Source: Mucilaginibacter sp. UR6-11 | GTDB taxonomy: Bacteria > Bacteroidota > Bacteroidia > Sphingobacteriales > Sphingobacteriaceae | Assembly (NCBI RefSeq): GCF_020880695.1 | Contig: NZ_JAJIWO010000004.1 | Span: forward strand, 248,001 to 312,000 | Reading direction: 5' to 3' | DNA length: 64,000 nucleotides | Program-made: the position numbers and the translations under genes | Notes under the pieces: model-generated | What the model was told of the DNA's origin: nothing | The model's database searches: none | The model's input: the letters and a program-made list of their open reading frames with translations, nothing else | Shown here: positions 53,063 to 61,806 of the stretch, one piece after another | Numbering within the stretch: the first letter of the stretch is position 1 | How the letters are laid out: each line of letters opens with the position of its first letter

Positions 53063-53215
53063 TTATAGTTTTATACGGATAATGGCATTTTTAACTTAAT
53101 TTAAGCCCGTTATTCATGTCAGGTCAGCGTTTTAATTATATTTAAATCACTGATAAACAATAAGTTAATTTAAAAAATGTAACTTACGGGGCGAAGCTAT
53201 GAATATACTTTTACT
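53063..53215 (+). promoter_or_regulatory. Leader between the antiterminator gene and the glycan operon
   Basis: This 153-bp AT-rich gap is the longest break in the rightward locus. It has TAAGTTA (53161-53167) pairing with TAACTTA (53180-53186) around a 12-base loop, and CTTAA-T-TTAAG at 53095-53105. TACTTTTA at 53206-53213 resembles a -7 box, 2 bp before the ATG. It is a plausible recruitment site for the NusG paralogue, but this is inference. Confidence 0.4.
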
Positions 53216-55006
53216 ATGTGCAGGATAGCAGGGATAGTTGCCCAAAGGTTAAATCTTGAAGAGGACCGGATTAAAGTAAATTTAATGTGTGACGCCATGA
53301 AACATGGCGGGCCTGATGATGCGGGGATCTTTTCGGCTGCGGAAGCTAACCTGGTGTTTGGGCATCGGCGGCTGTCAATTATTGATCTCAGCAGCAACGG
53401 CCACCAGCCAATGGCTGACATTGACAAGAGAGCGTGGATAACTTTTAACGGCGAAATATACAACTACCGCGAATTAAAAAGTGAACTGATAAATGCCGGC
53501 GCCAGATTTCATTCGCACACCGATACTGAGGTTATTATACAAGCCTACCTGTATTGGGGCACTGCCGCTTTTAAAAAGCTACGCGGTATGTTTACCTTTG
53601 CGATATATGATGTTACCAACGTGCTGACTTATCTGGTACGCGATACCACTGGTATAAAACCGCTGTATTACTATATCAACAATGGCCAGCTAAGTTTTGC
53701 ATCCGAAGTAAAAGCCTTTAAAACAGCCGGCCTGGCAGCCGAAGAAAATCAGGATTGGCTCATTAAATTTTTAGCGTTTGGCCATGTGCCCGAACCCGAC
53801 ACCGTCTTAAAAAATGTATACGGTTTACCTAAAGGCCATTTCCTGCGCTGGAACAATAAAGACGGCACAGCCGCCATACTAGATTACACGAAACCGGTTA
53901 CCAATAGTGCTTACATCACTGATATAATTGAGGCAAAAAAACAAATAGACAGCGCGCTTAAAATGGCCATAGGCCGCCAGCTTATCGCTGATGCCCCGAT
54001 TGGTGTGTTTTTAAGTGGCGGTATTGATTCAAGCCTGCTCACCCTGTTGGCCGCCCAGCAAAAAACAGAGCAGCTTAAAACTGTATCTATCTTCTTTGAC
54101 GAAAAAAAATATGATGAAAGCATCTACCAGCAACAGATCTTAAGAAAAACAAAAGGCGAAAAATTTACCCACCTGGTAAAACAGCGTGATTTTGATGAGT
54201 TTTTTCCGGATGTTTTGAATGCAATGGATATGCCTACTACTGACGGTATTAATACTTGGTTTATAAGTAAATATGCCCGGCAAGACGGGCTGAAGGCGGT
54301 GCTCTCCGGCATCGGCGCCGACGAACTCTTTGGCGGCTATCCGTCTTTTAACCGGATAAAATACATTGAGTATTTACGGAGGGTGCCGGCACCGCTCCTT
54401 AAAACAATCAGTCATTTCGTTACAGATCCCTTTAAAAAATTATCCTTTTTAACCTGTCGTCATCCGCTTGCCGACTATCTTTTCCTGAGGGGCGTTTTTG
54501 CGCCCGAAGATATAGCCGAGATATTGAATTGTGACGAGGGGCAGGTTCAAAATACCTTGTTCGCAAAAAACGACCATCTTTACCCTGTGGCTTACAATAA
54601 GGAACAAGCGTCCTGGTTTGAAACTAATTTATATATGCAAAACCAGTTATTGCGTGACACAGACGTGATGAGTATGAGTCATGGATTAGAAGTAAGGGTG
54701 CCATTTTTGGATGAAGATTTTCAGCGCATTGTGAACAGGCTAACGCCGCAAATCAGGTTTGATGATAACCAGCCAAAAAAAATACTGATAGATACCTTTA
54801 AAGATCTTTTGCCGGCACCTGTCTGGAACAGGCCCAAAATGGGTTTTAGTTTACCCCTGCAGCAATGGATGCGAAACCATGCTGAATTAAGTAACGAAGG
54901 GTTATACAGAAGCAGAAAAGCAAAAAGAATTATCAGGGGTTTTAAAAGCAATACCATCCATTGGTCAAAAGCATTTGCACTTTATCAAATACAAATGCAT
55001 GCCTAA
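53216..55006 (+). CDS. asnB: Asparagine synthase (glutamine-hydrolysing)
   Basis: This 596-residue protein is a true asparagine synthase: the glutaminase nucleophile Cys2 (MCRIAGI), N-terminal motifs RRLSIIDLS and FNGEIYNYRELK, and the synthetase P-loop SGGIDSSLLTLL at about 264-275. In polysaccharide loci, related enzymes can amidate sugar acids rather than make free asparagine, so a role in decorating the glycan is possible. The true enzyme here contrasts with the two secreted proteins at 12.6-15.3 kb that may carry the same label. The 3' end overlaps the GT4 gene by 8 bp. Confidence 0.93.
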   Translation: MCRIAGIVAQRLNLEEDRIKVNLMCDAMKHGGPDDAGIFSAAEANLVFGHRRLSIIDLSSNGHQPMADIDKRAWITFNGEIYNYRELKSELINAGARFHSHTDTEVIIQAYLYWGTAAFKKLRGMFTFAIYDVTNVLTYLVRDTTGIKPLYYYINNGQLSFASEVKAFKTAGLAAEENQDWLIKFLAFGHVPEPDTVLKNVYGLPKGHFLRWNNKDGTAAILDYTKPVTNSAYITDIIEAKKQIDSALKMAIGRQLIADAPIGVFLSGGIDSSLLTLLAAQQKTEQLKTVSIFFDEKKYDESIYQQQILRKTKGEKFTHLVKQRDFDEFFPDVLNAMDMPTTDGINTWFISKYARQDGLKAVLSGIGADELFGGYPSFNRIKYIEYLRRVPAPLLKTISHFVTDPFKKLSFLTCRHPLADYLFLRGVFAPEDIAEILNCDEGQVQNTLFAKNDHLYPVAYNKEQASWFETNLYMQNQLLRDTDVMSMSHGLEVRVPFLDEDFQRIVNRLTPQIRFDDNQPKKILIDTFKDLLPAPVWNRPKMGFSLPLQQWMRNHAELSNEGLYRSRKAKRIIRGFKSNTIHWSKAFALYQIQMHA

Positions 55007-56129
55007 AAATGTAACTCTTTTTACCTTACAAACGTTTAGTACCACTGGCGGTATACAAAAAATGACGCGCACACTTGCCCATGCATTGCAACACATTGCT
55101 TCACATAACAATTGGCAGTTTAAATTATGGTCTGCTTATGACGCGGATGAAGACCTGATGCCGCAATATCTGCCTAAGGAAAACTTCAGGGGATTTAATG
55201 CCAAGCGTTTTTCATTTATAATAAAAGCGTTAAAAATTGCCGCGGTATCTGATGTTTTGATCATCAGCCACATTAATATGTCGATTATCGGGCTGATGGC
55301 TAAATTAATTAACCCTAAATGCCAGGTTTGGTTAATTGCGCATGGCATTGAAGTTTGGCGGCCATTGTCCGTTATTAAAAAATTGTTTTTAAACAGATGC
55401 AATAAAATAATATGCGTAAGCAACTTTACCCGGCAGGAAATGATAAGGTGGCACAGCATTAATGCAGATAAATGCCTGGTATTAAATAACTCGGTCGATT
55501 CATTCATGAAACTACCGCTAACCTTTGCCCGGCCGCAAAAATTGCTTTACCGTTACCAGCTGACTAAGGATAACCTGATATTATTTACCCTGACCAGGCT
55601 GGCCGCTACAGAACAATATAAAGGTTATGAACAGGTTATCAAGATTTTACATAAATTAAAGGCTAAGCTGCCTTCGGTTAAATATATTCTATCCGGGCCT
55701 TATGACGATGTTGAGGAGGACCGTCTTAAACAGTTAATTGCTAAATATCAGGTTCAGGACCAGGTGATATTGACGGGTTTTATTGATGAAAATGAGCTGA
55801 CGGATCACTTTTTGTTAGCTGATCTTTTTGTATTACCGAGTAAAAAAGAAGGGTTTGGTATTGTTTTTATCGAAGCGTTAGCCTGCGGGCTGCCCGTTAT
55901 TTGCGGGAATGTCGACGGGAGCCTTGATGCTATCAGGAACGGGGAACTGGGCGAGGCCGTAAACCCCGATGATTTGACCCAACTTGAAAACACGCTTGAA
56001 AAACATTTAAAAACCCCTTTAACTTTACAGATGCGCCAAAATCTTCAACAGCAATGCCTGCAATATTTTAATGAAGATCAGTACATCCGTAAATTACAAC
56101 AATTATTAAACAATGAGCCAGCCTGCTGA
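54999..56129 (+). CDS. Glycosyltransferase family 4
   Basis: The 376-residue GT-B enzyme has the family motif TGGIQKM near the N-terminus and the C-terminal nucleotide-sugar site EGFGIVFIEALACGLPVI (about 285-302). It transfers a sugar from an NDP donor on the cytoplasmic side. The start is set at the ATG at 54999 (MPKNVTLF), because an upstream TTG at 54975 lies well inside asnB. It overlaps asnB by 8 bp and the following permease gene by 17 bp, so it is in the same transcript. Confidence 0.91.
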   Translation: MPKNVTLFTLQTFSTTGGIQKMTRTLAHALQHIASHNNWQFKLWSAYDADEDLMPQYLPKENFRGFNAKRFSFIIKALKIAAVSDVLIISHINMSIIGLMAKLINPKCQVWLIAHGIEVWRPLSVIKKLFLNRCNKIICVSNFTRQEMIRWHSINADKCLVLNNSVDSFMKLPLTFARPQKLLYRYQLTKDNLILFTLTRLAATEQYKGYEQVIKILHKLKAKLPSVKYILSGPYDDVEEDRLKQLIAKYQVQDQVILTGFIDENELTDHFLLADLFVLPSKKEGFGIVFIEALACGLPVICGNVDGSLDAIRNGELGEAVNPDDLTQLENTLEKHLKTPLTLQMRQNLQQQCLQYFNEDQYIRKLQQLLNNEPAC

Positions 56130-56976
56130 AGAACACTGGGATATAGAAATAAGCCCCAAAAACAACTTATTTAGTTTGGCATTAAAAGATGTCTGGCATT
56201 ACCGCGATCTACTTATCCTGCTGGTAAGAAGGGATTTTGTTGCTTTTTACAAACAAACCATATTGGGCCCGATATGGTTTTTTGTGCAGCCAATAATCAC
56301 CATCATGATGTATACACTTGTGTTTGGCAATTTGGCCGGCATACCTACCGACGGTATACCCAAACCCCTATTTTACCTGGCCGGAACCATAATTTGGAAC
56401 TATTTCGCCGATTGCCTTACTAAAACCTCAACCGTTTTTAAAGACAATGCATCTATGCTGGGCAAAGTCTATTTTCCCAGGTTAATAATGCCTCTAAGTA
56501 TCGTGCTGTCAAACCTTATCCGGTTTGCCGTGCAGTTTTTGTTGTTTTTGTTTTTATTATTGTTTTTTGATCTAAAGGGACTTTCCATAATCCCCAACGC
56601 CGTTGCGCTGCTGTTCCCGGTACTGGTTATATTAGTAGCGGCCCAGGGACTGGGATTGGGCATGATCATATCCTCGGTAACCACCAAATATCGCGACCTG
56701 GCTTTTGTGGTTGCCTTTGGGGTGCCTTTGATGATGTATGCAACCACGGTCATTTATCCCCTATCAGCAGCCGAACTGAAATATCCCGAATATAGCTGGT
56801 TAATCAGGTACAACCCAATTACAGCTGTAATTGAAACTTTTAGATACGGTTTTTTAGGCAAGGGTGATTTTAGCTGGAAGATTATAAGTTATAGTTTTCT
56901 TAGTACAGTAATTATATTTTTAACAGGCACCGTAATCTTTAACCGGGTTGAAAAAAACTTTGTTGATACCGTATAA
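56113..56976 (+). CDS. ABC-2 type polysaccharide/polyol phosphate exporter permease (Wzm-like)
   Basis: This 287-residue protein has six helices and the ABC-2 family layout. Characteristic stretches are LGPIWFFVQPIITIMMYTLVFGNLA (about 55-79) and a late YNPITAVIETFRYGFLG. With the ATPase encoded next, it forms the exporter that carries a finished glycan-lipid across the inner membrane. It starts 17 bp inside the GT4 gene. A separate ABC exporter next to a Wzc kinase and away from a Wzx flippase gene is notable, because those belong to two different secretion strategies. Confidence 0.93.
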   Translation: MSQPAEEHWDIEISPKNNLFSLALKDVWHYRDLLILLVRRDFVAFYKQTILGPIWFFVQPIITIMMYTLVFGNLAGIPTDGIPKPLFYLAGTIIWNYFADCLTKTSTVFKDNASMLGKVYFPRLIMPLSIVLSNLIRFAVQFLLFLFLLLFFDLKGLSIIPNAVALLFPVLVILVAAQGLGLGMIISSVTTKYRDLAFVVAFGVPLMMYATTVIYPLSAAELKYPEYSWLIRYNPITAVIETFRYGFLGKGDFSWKIISYSFLSTVIIFLTGTVIFNRVEKNFVDTV

Positions 56977-56988
56977 CAGCGAAGCTAA

Positions 56989-58248
56989 ATGACCAAAGTA
57001 ATTAAAGTAGAACATCTTTCAAAAGCCTATCAACTGGGCGATTTTGGAACAGGCACCATATCACGCGACCTGGAACGGTTTTGGGCCAGGTTAAGAGGTA
57101 AAGAAGATCCATTTTTAAAAATAGGCGAAGTTAATGACCGTACTGCCAGGGGCGTAAGCGACGTAGTATGGAGCTTGAAAGATATCAACTTTGAAATTAA
57201 CCAGGGAGATTCGGTAGGTATTATTGGTCGCAATGGCGCCGGGAAAAGCACTTTGCTTAAGATCTTAAGCCGGGTAACCGCCCCCACCAGCGGGTCGGTT
57301 AAAGTAAGGGGCCGTATAGCCAGCCTTCTGGAAGTTGGAACCGGGTTTCATCCCGAGTTAACCGGTAAAGAAAACATCTATCTAAATGGGGCCATACTGG
57401 GTATGCGTAAGGCCGAGATCAAACGTAAATTTGACGAGATTGTTGATTTTGCGGGCGTTGAGCGTTATATAGATACCCCCGTGAAACGCTATTCATCAGG
57501 TATGTATGTAAGGCTTGCTTTTGCCGTGGCCGCCCATCTCGAGTCGGAAATACTGATAGTGGATGAAGTACTGGCGGTTGGCGATGCCGAATTTCAGAAA
57601 AAATGTCTCGGCAAAATGGGCGACGTGAGCAAAGGCGAAGGCCGGACTGTTTTATTTGTAAGCCACAATATGGGCAGCATAAGGCAGCTGTGTACCAGCG
57701 CAATGCTGTTAAACAACGGCCAGTTAATAAAGCAAGGCAGCGTTGACGAAACCCTCTCGCTTTATCTTAAGTCAAACATCATAAACGGGGGCCTTGAAAC
57801 CTGTAAACAACAGGGCAGTATAACAAACAACATACGTTTTGTTGAATTTTCAATTAACGGCATTATTAATAAAGAGGCTGTATTTTCGCCGTCAGAATCA
57901 TTGGCTGTCCATGTAAAATATACCTGTTTAATTGGGCTGCCTAAATTCAGGGTATCGGTTAATTTTTATAAAGACGGCGTTTTACTGTTCACCATACACA
58001 ACAAATCATGGCCAACTCAACTAATCGCGGGCAATTATGCAGACAATTTTTTAATACCGGCCAACCTGTTAAGGCCCGGAAACTATACAATTGGCCTGGG
58101 CGGGCATAATGGCGATCCGATAAGTGATGGTAACGAATGGCTATATATTGACGAAGCCTATTCATTTACAATAACAAATGAGTGGACCGAATTAAATGAT
58201 TTTTCTGCCAAAGGTTTAATAAATATCGATTCGGCTAATGAAATATAG
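56989..58248 (+). CDS. ABC transporter ATPase with carbohydrate-binding C-terminal domain (Wzt-like)
   Basis: The 419-residue ATPase has Walker A GRNGAGKST (about 80-88), the signature RYSSGMYVRLAFA and Walker B LIVDEVLAVGD, followed by about 150 C-terminal residues (about 270-415) forming a Wzt_C-type beta-sandwich. In O-antigen exporters of this kind, the C-terminal domain reads a terminal modification of the glycan and so licenses export. A methyltransferase gene that could add such a mark follows directly and overlaps by 11 bp. Confidence 0.93.
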   Translation: MTKVIKVEHLSKAYQLGDFGTGTISRDLERFWARLRGKEDPFLKIGEVNDRTARGVSDVVWSLKDINFEINQGDSVGIIGRNGAGKSTLLKILSRVTAPTSGSVKVRGRIASLLEVGTGFHPELTGKENIYLNGAILGMRKAEIKRKFDEIVDFAGVERYIDTPVKRYSSGMYVRLAFAVAAHLESEILIVDEVLAVGDAEFQKKCLGKMGDVSKGEGRTVLFVSHNMGSIRQLCTSAMLLNNGQLIKQGSVDETLSLYLKSNIINGGLETCKQQGSITNNIRFVEFSINGIINKEAVFSPSESLAVHVKYTCLIGLPKFRVSVNFYKDGVLLFTIHNKSWPTQLIAGNYADNFLIPANLLRPGNYTIGLGGHNGDPISDGNEWLYIDEAYSFTITNEWTELNDFSAKGLINIDSANEI

Positions 58249-59266
58249 ATACACCCCTTATAATGCAAAATGCCCCATCTGCGGTAATGTTGATAACCTT
58301 CTTTTATATGAAATAAATTCAAGAGATGCGGCGAGCCAGTTCCTGGTTAATCAAAGCCTAAAAGAAAAAAAAGAAGCAATTGATATTGTTGAAAACAGTA
58401 TCCTGAAACTGTGGAAGGCCAAAACCGCCGCTGTGGTAAGCTGTAAAAATTGCGGATTTGGCTTTGCAGATCCCTTTACTGGCGGCGACCATGAGTTTTA
58501 TAACCTTATTACCCACGCCAGTGAAACCGGGATAGAACCAGTGCCGTACCAGAAGTGGGAATTTGACAGGACATTTAAAGAAATAAACGTTTTAACCTCA
58601 GAAGAAAGCGGGCTAACATTATTGGAAATCGGTGCAAGCAACGGCAGTTTCGCAAAAAAAATCGCTGAGCTAATCGATAAAAAAAATATTTTCTGCCTGG
58701 AATATTCAGATACCGGAGTTAAGTTTATAAAAGACATAGGCATAGAGGCCCACAGCTGGAATTTCAGAGAGTTAAAGTCGAAGCCGGAATTTTGCAACCG
58801 ATTTAATATTATTTGCTTATTCCAGGTTCTAGAACATCTGGATAATTTGAAAGACACTTTTGAAACATTTAATAGTATTATCAAACCCGGCGGGCACTTA
58901 TTCATCGGAGTGCCCAACAGTTATAAAATTAATTTCAACGAACTGCATAATGGTTTATTGGATCTACCGCCTAATCACGTCGGCAGATATAACAAAAACA
59001 GCTTTAAAATATTAGGACAAAAATACCAATGGGATTTGGTTGACCTAGACTTTGAATCTTATTCGCCGCTGGACGTAATGAAAACGGTAATGTACTCAAG
59101 GTCATTAAAAAAGGCGCAGTTCCCCCCCGTTAAACGTACACTGTGGTATAGGGTGAAAGAATACCTGGATATAAAATTTTTACAGTTACAAGCGTTCAGT
59201 AAACATAAAAAATTGGGAGAAACAATTTGGGTGCATTATAAAAAACCAATATCAACTTTATTATGA
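58238..59266 (+). CDS. Class I SAM-dependent methyltransferase with N-terminal zinc ribbon
   Basis: This 342-residue protein starts with CPICG (Cys12, Cys15) and a second CKNCG (Cys69, Cys72), a four-Cys zinc site. A Rossmann methyltransferase follows, with motif I LLEIGASNGSFAKKI (about 128-142) and a late GGHLFIGVPNSYKIN. Similar proteins methylate sugars or polysaccharide ends. Adjacent to the Wzt-like gene, whose C-terminal domain may sense terminal groups, a chain-terminating modification is a sensible hypothesis. The stop overlaps the next gene start by 4 bp. Confidence 0.88.
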   Translation: MKYRYTPYNAKCPICGNVDNLLLYEINSRDAASQFLVNQSLKEKKEAIDIVENSILKLWKAKTAAVVSCKNCGFGFADPFTGGDHEFYNLITHASETGIEPVPYQKWEFDRTFKEINVLTSEESGLTLLEIGASNGSFAKKIAELIDKKNIFCLEYSDTGVKFIKDIGIEAHSWNFRELKSKPEFCNRFNIICLFQVLEHLDNLKDTFETFNSIIKPGGHLFIGVPNSYKINFNELHNGLLDLPPNHVGRYNKNSFKILGQKYQWDLVDLDFESYSPLDVMKTVMYSRSLKKAQFPPVKRTLWYRVKEYLDIKFLQLQAFSKHKKLGETIWVHYKKPISTLL

Positions 59267-60075
59267 TTACTATAATGCCTTCCGGAAAACTGGGTAATCA
59301 CCTATTTCAATTTGCATTTGGCCTGGCTGTTTCAAAAAAAATGAAGACAGATTTTGTATTTAATACAGAGGAGCTTGAAAAATATTTTGAATTAAAACCT
59401 TATAACAGCCCTATTTTAAAAAAAATAAGATTGCTGCGATACATGTTTTCGCTTAAGTTTCATAAATATAGCGCCGCAAACCTAAGCCTGGACGAACCAC
59501 CTTTTGCTATTTTAAACGCGGTAAAAGACCATACAGTTATTTATGGCTATTTCCAGTCGGAGGCCTATTTTAAAAAGTATGAGCAACAAGTTAAAAAAGC
59601 CTTTAAAATAAAAAGCGGGCTGATGGATAGTTACCAGTCAAAATTTTCAGAGTTATTTAAAAAGGAGGTGGTTTGTATTGGCATCAGATTGTCAGAATAT
59701 CGGGAATGGCACATTAAAGAAATAGACAACAATACGCCTTTTATAGAAATCGACTATTATAAAAGAGCGCTAAAAAGCATTGCTGATCTCGAATCAAAAA
59801 CGTTGATATTTGTATCAGAAGATATTAAAACCGTTAAACAATTATTTAGATATGACAATGCGGTATATATGGACAATGTTACCGATTGCCTTATTTCACT
59901 AATTTTGGCTGATAAGTTGATAATTTCAAACAGCTCTTTTTTATGGTGGGGCGCGTGGTTAAATAATAAACCCGATAAGGTTGTATATGCCCCAAGGTAC
60001 TGGCTGGGGCATAAGGTAAACAGAGAATTCCCTCAAAATATTATCCCTTCAGATTGGTTACAGCTTGATGTATAA
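59263..60075 (+). CDS. Alpha-1,2-fucosyltransferase-like GT11, altered donor motif
   Basis: A 270-residue GT11-like protein, with the family opening MPSGKLGNHLFQFAFG (about 5-20), YGYFQSEAYFKKYE (about 94-107) and the late ISNSSFLWWGAWLNNKPDKVVYAPRYW. The usual HxRRGDY motif, which contacts the GDP-fucose donor in the second GT11 (62724), is replaced by GIRLSEY (140-146): Arg142 remains but the R-G-D triplet is L-S-E. It may use a different donor or be inactive. It overlaps the methyltransferase gene by 4 bp. Confidence 0.85.
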   Translation: MITIMPSGKLGNHLFQFAFGLAVSKKMKTDFVFNTEELEKYFELKPYNSPILKKIRLLRYMFSLKFHKYSAANLSLDEPPFAILNAVKDHTVIYGYFQSEAYFKKYEQQVKKAFKIKSGLMDSYQSKFSELFKKEVVCIGIRLSEYREWHIKEIDNNTPFIEIDYYKRALKSIADLESKTLIFVSEDIKTVKQLFRYDNAVYMDNVTDCLISLILADKLIISNSSFLWWGAWLNNKPDKVVYAPRYWLGHKVNREFPQNIIPSDWLQLDV

Positions 60076-60081
60076 ATTAGC

Positions 60082-61005
60082 TTGAAAATATTAATCTTAA
60101 ATACACCGCCGGCACTTACCCCCAAATCGCAGGCATTTAAATATCCTGCACATAATAAAGATTATGGGGTGGAACAGGACTTTTTAAGATGGCTAAAAAA
60201 GCAACCTGACATTGTTACCAACGATCTTACTGCTGCCGATTGGCATTACCTGCCTGTCTTCTGGACCCGCTGGCACATTAATCACAATTTTGCAACAGAT
60301 GGTGAAGGCCTCAATGAACTTCAGGCCGCAGTTGATAAAATCATAATAGATGACAGTAAAACTTTTACGGTTACGCAGTTTGACGGTGGCACCTTGTTAA
60401 ACCTGGGTCAAACTATTGAATTCACCGCTGCACGAACAACCAATAAAGGTATTGACATACCTATTCTTTGCAGCCCGCACCGCAAACCGCCGTTACCGCT
60501 AAAAAAAGACTACCTCGCCAGCTTCAACGGAGCTTTTGATACGCATCCTATACGGATGGAACTCCTGAAACGATATAAAGACAATGCCGATATATTGGTA
60601 CAGGGCGGATTGCCGACCAGGTTTTATAAAAGGTGGTTTTGGGGCAAAAGTTTCAACATCAATACCATGAAATCGTATATCGCTTTAAGTCCGCGTGGCA
60701 CAAGCTGCAACTCATTCCGTTTTTTTGAAGCTATGCAATTAGGTACCGCTCCCTGTTTATTAGGTGATGTTGACGCGCGCCCGTTCAAGAAATTTATACC
60801 TTGGGATGAAATAAGTTATTATGCAGCTACTGTTGATGAACTGGATCAGCTACTTAGAAACCTGGATAAAAACGAGGCGCTTGAGAGGGGTCGGAAGGCT
60901 TTCCAATACTGGAAAAACGAACTATTTTACCAAAAATGGTGCAAATATGTATTAAAAGAACTTGAGCAACTCAATGAAGACAAGTCAATCAAAATACCTT
61001 TATAA
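60082..61005 (+). CDS. Exostosin-like (GT47-type) glycosyltransferase
   Basis: The 307-residue protein has an exostosin-like C-terminal half: ALSPRGTSCNSFRFFEAMQLGTAPCLLGD (about 205-233) and IPWDEISYYA. The start codon is TTG at 60082 (TTGAAAATATTAATC), because no ATG precedes the fold until residue 160. It lies 6 bp after the GT11 gene. Bacterial exostosin-like enzymes use nucleotide sugars for cell-surface glycans, but the sugar is not predictable. Assignment rests on a short conserved stretch, so it is moderate. Confidence 0.72.
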   Translation: MKILILNTPPALTPKSQAFKYPAHNKDYGVEQDFLRWLKKQPDIVTNDLTAADWHYLPVFWTRWHINHNFATDGEGLNELQAAVDKIIIDDSKTFTVTQFDGGTLLNLGQTIEFTAARTTNKGIDIPILCSPHRKPPLPLKKDYLASFNGAFDTHPIRMELLKRYKDNADILVQGGLPTRFYKRWFWGKSFNINTMKSYIALSPRGTSCNSFRFFEAMQLGTAPCLLGDVDARPFKKFIPWDEISYYAATVDELDQLLRNLDKNEALERGRKAFQYWKNELFYQKWCKYVLKELEQLNEDKSIKIPL

Positions 61006-61036
61006 TTTAAGACAGCAGCAGCAGGCCTAACTTTAT

Positions 61037-61738
61037 ATGTTTAGTAAACTTTGGAAATTATTGGGTTTAAATATCAACATGCCAGCAGAACGGGTTTATG
61101 GTCTTGATATTTTAAGAGCCTTTGCTATTACAGTAGTTGTCGTTACACACGGGATGGCCTATACCCCCCGGGCCCTCAACAAAGTGATAGAAGCTACTTA
61201 TTTAGATGGCGTATCCATATTTTTTGTTTTAAGCGGTTTTTTAATTGGCCGCATTTTAATAAAATCCATGAGTAAACAAAACCTTGATTTCTATACATTA
61301 CTCAATTTTTGGTGGCGAAGATGGTTAAGAACAATTCCGGTATATTTTTTCATATTGTCAGCAGTTATTTTTTTCTATAATTATGGCAAGCCGCCCGGCC
61401 CGACTTTTAAACGTTTTTATATTTTCTCTCAAAACCTATTTACGCCCCATCCTACTTATAAAACGGGTAAAGGTTTAATGTTTAAGATGATTACCTATAT
61501 AAGCCTGATCTCTTATTCTGTTTATCTAATTAACTTAACGCCGATGCAGGAGTATATTATACCGTTTATTAATCATGATTTACTATGGTTGGTTACTAAT
61601 AGAGATACATTAAAGACGATTAATATCTTCTTGTATTATTTACTAACTATCCCATTGTCTGTATACTCTTACAAACTGATTGAAAGGCCATTTATGGAGC
61701 TCCGTAACAAATTTATTTTTAGCAATAAACAGTCTTGA
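61037..61738 (+). CDS. Acyltransferase 3-type O-acetylase, internally shortened
   Basis: This 233-residue protein starts like an OafA-type acyltransferase 3 (YGLDILRAFAITVVVVTHGM, then FFVLSGFLIGRIL) and ends like one (ISLISYSVYLINLTPMQEY, then a helix and FMELRNKF). The middle is missing: after the FSQNLFTPHPTYKTGKG stretch (about 134-149) the sequence joins directly to a late helix, whereas family members have 350 or more residues. An in-frame deletion of roughly 100-130 residues, which would remove several helices including the usual EAWSLSVEEWFY motif, is the simplest reading. It may be non-functional. It overlaps the next short frame by one base. Confidence 0.72.
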   Translation: MFSKLWKLLGLNINMPAERVYGLDILRAFAITVVVVTHGMAYTPRALNKVIEATYLDGVSIFFVLSGFLIGRILIKSMSKQNLDFYTLLNFWWRRWLRTIPVYFFILSAVIFFYNYGKPPGPTFKRFYIFSQNLFTPHPTYKTGKGLMFKMITYISLISYSVYLINLTPMQEYIIPFINHDLLWLVTNRDTLKTINIFLYYLLTIPLSVYSYKLIERPFMELRNKFIFSNKQS

Positions 61739-61806
61739 TGGACAATATCAAAAAAAGATTTTTTAAATATAAACGCCGTTTGTCCGGCCCGACAGCTCAT
61801 GGCTAA
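61738..61806 (+). CDS. Possible 22-residue basic leader peptide
   Basis: ATG overlaps the last base of the acyltransferase stop codon (TGATG), then 22 codons rich in Lys, Arg and Phe (MDNIKKRFFKYKRRLSGP then TAHG) to TAA at 61804-61806. It overlaps the start of the following GT2 gene by 8 bp, so it could couple translation of the two. It may equally be a random short frame or a relic of a lost gene. No family is known. Confidence 0.3.
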   Translation: MDNIKKRFFKYKRRLSGPTAHG

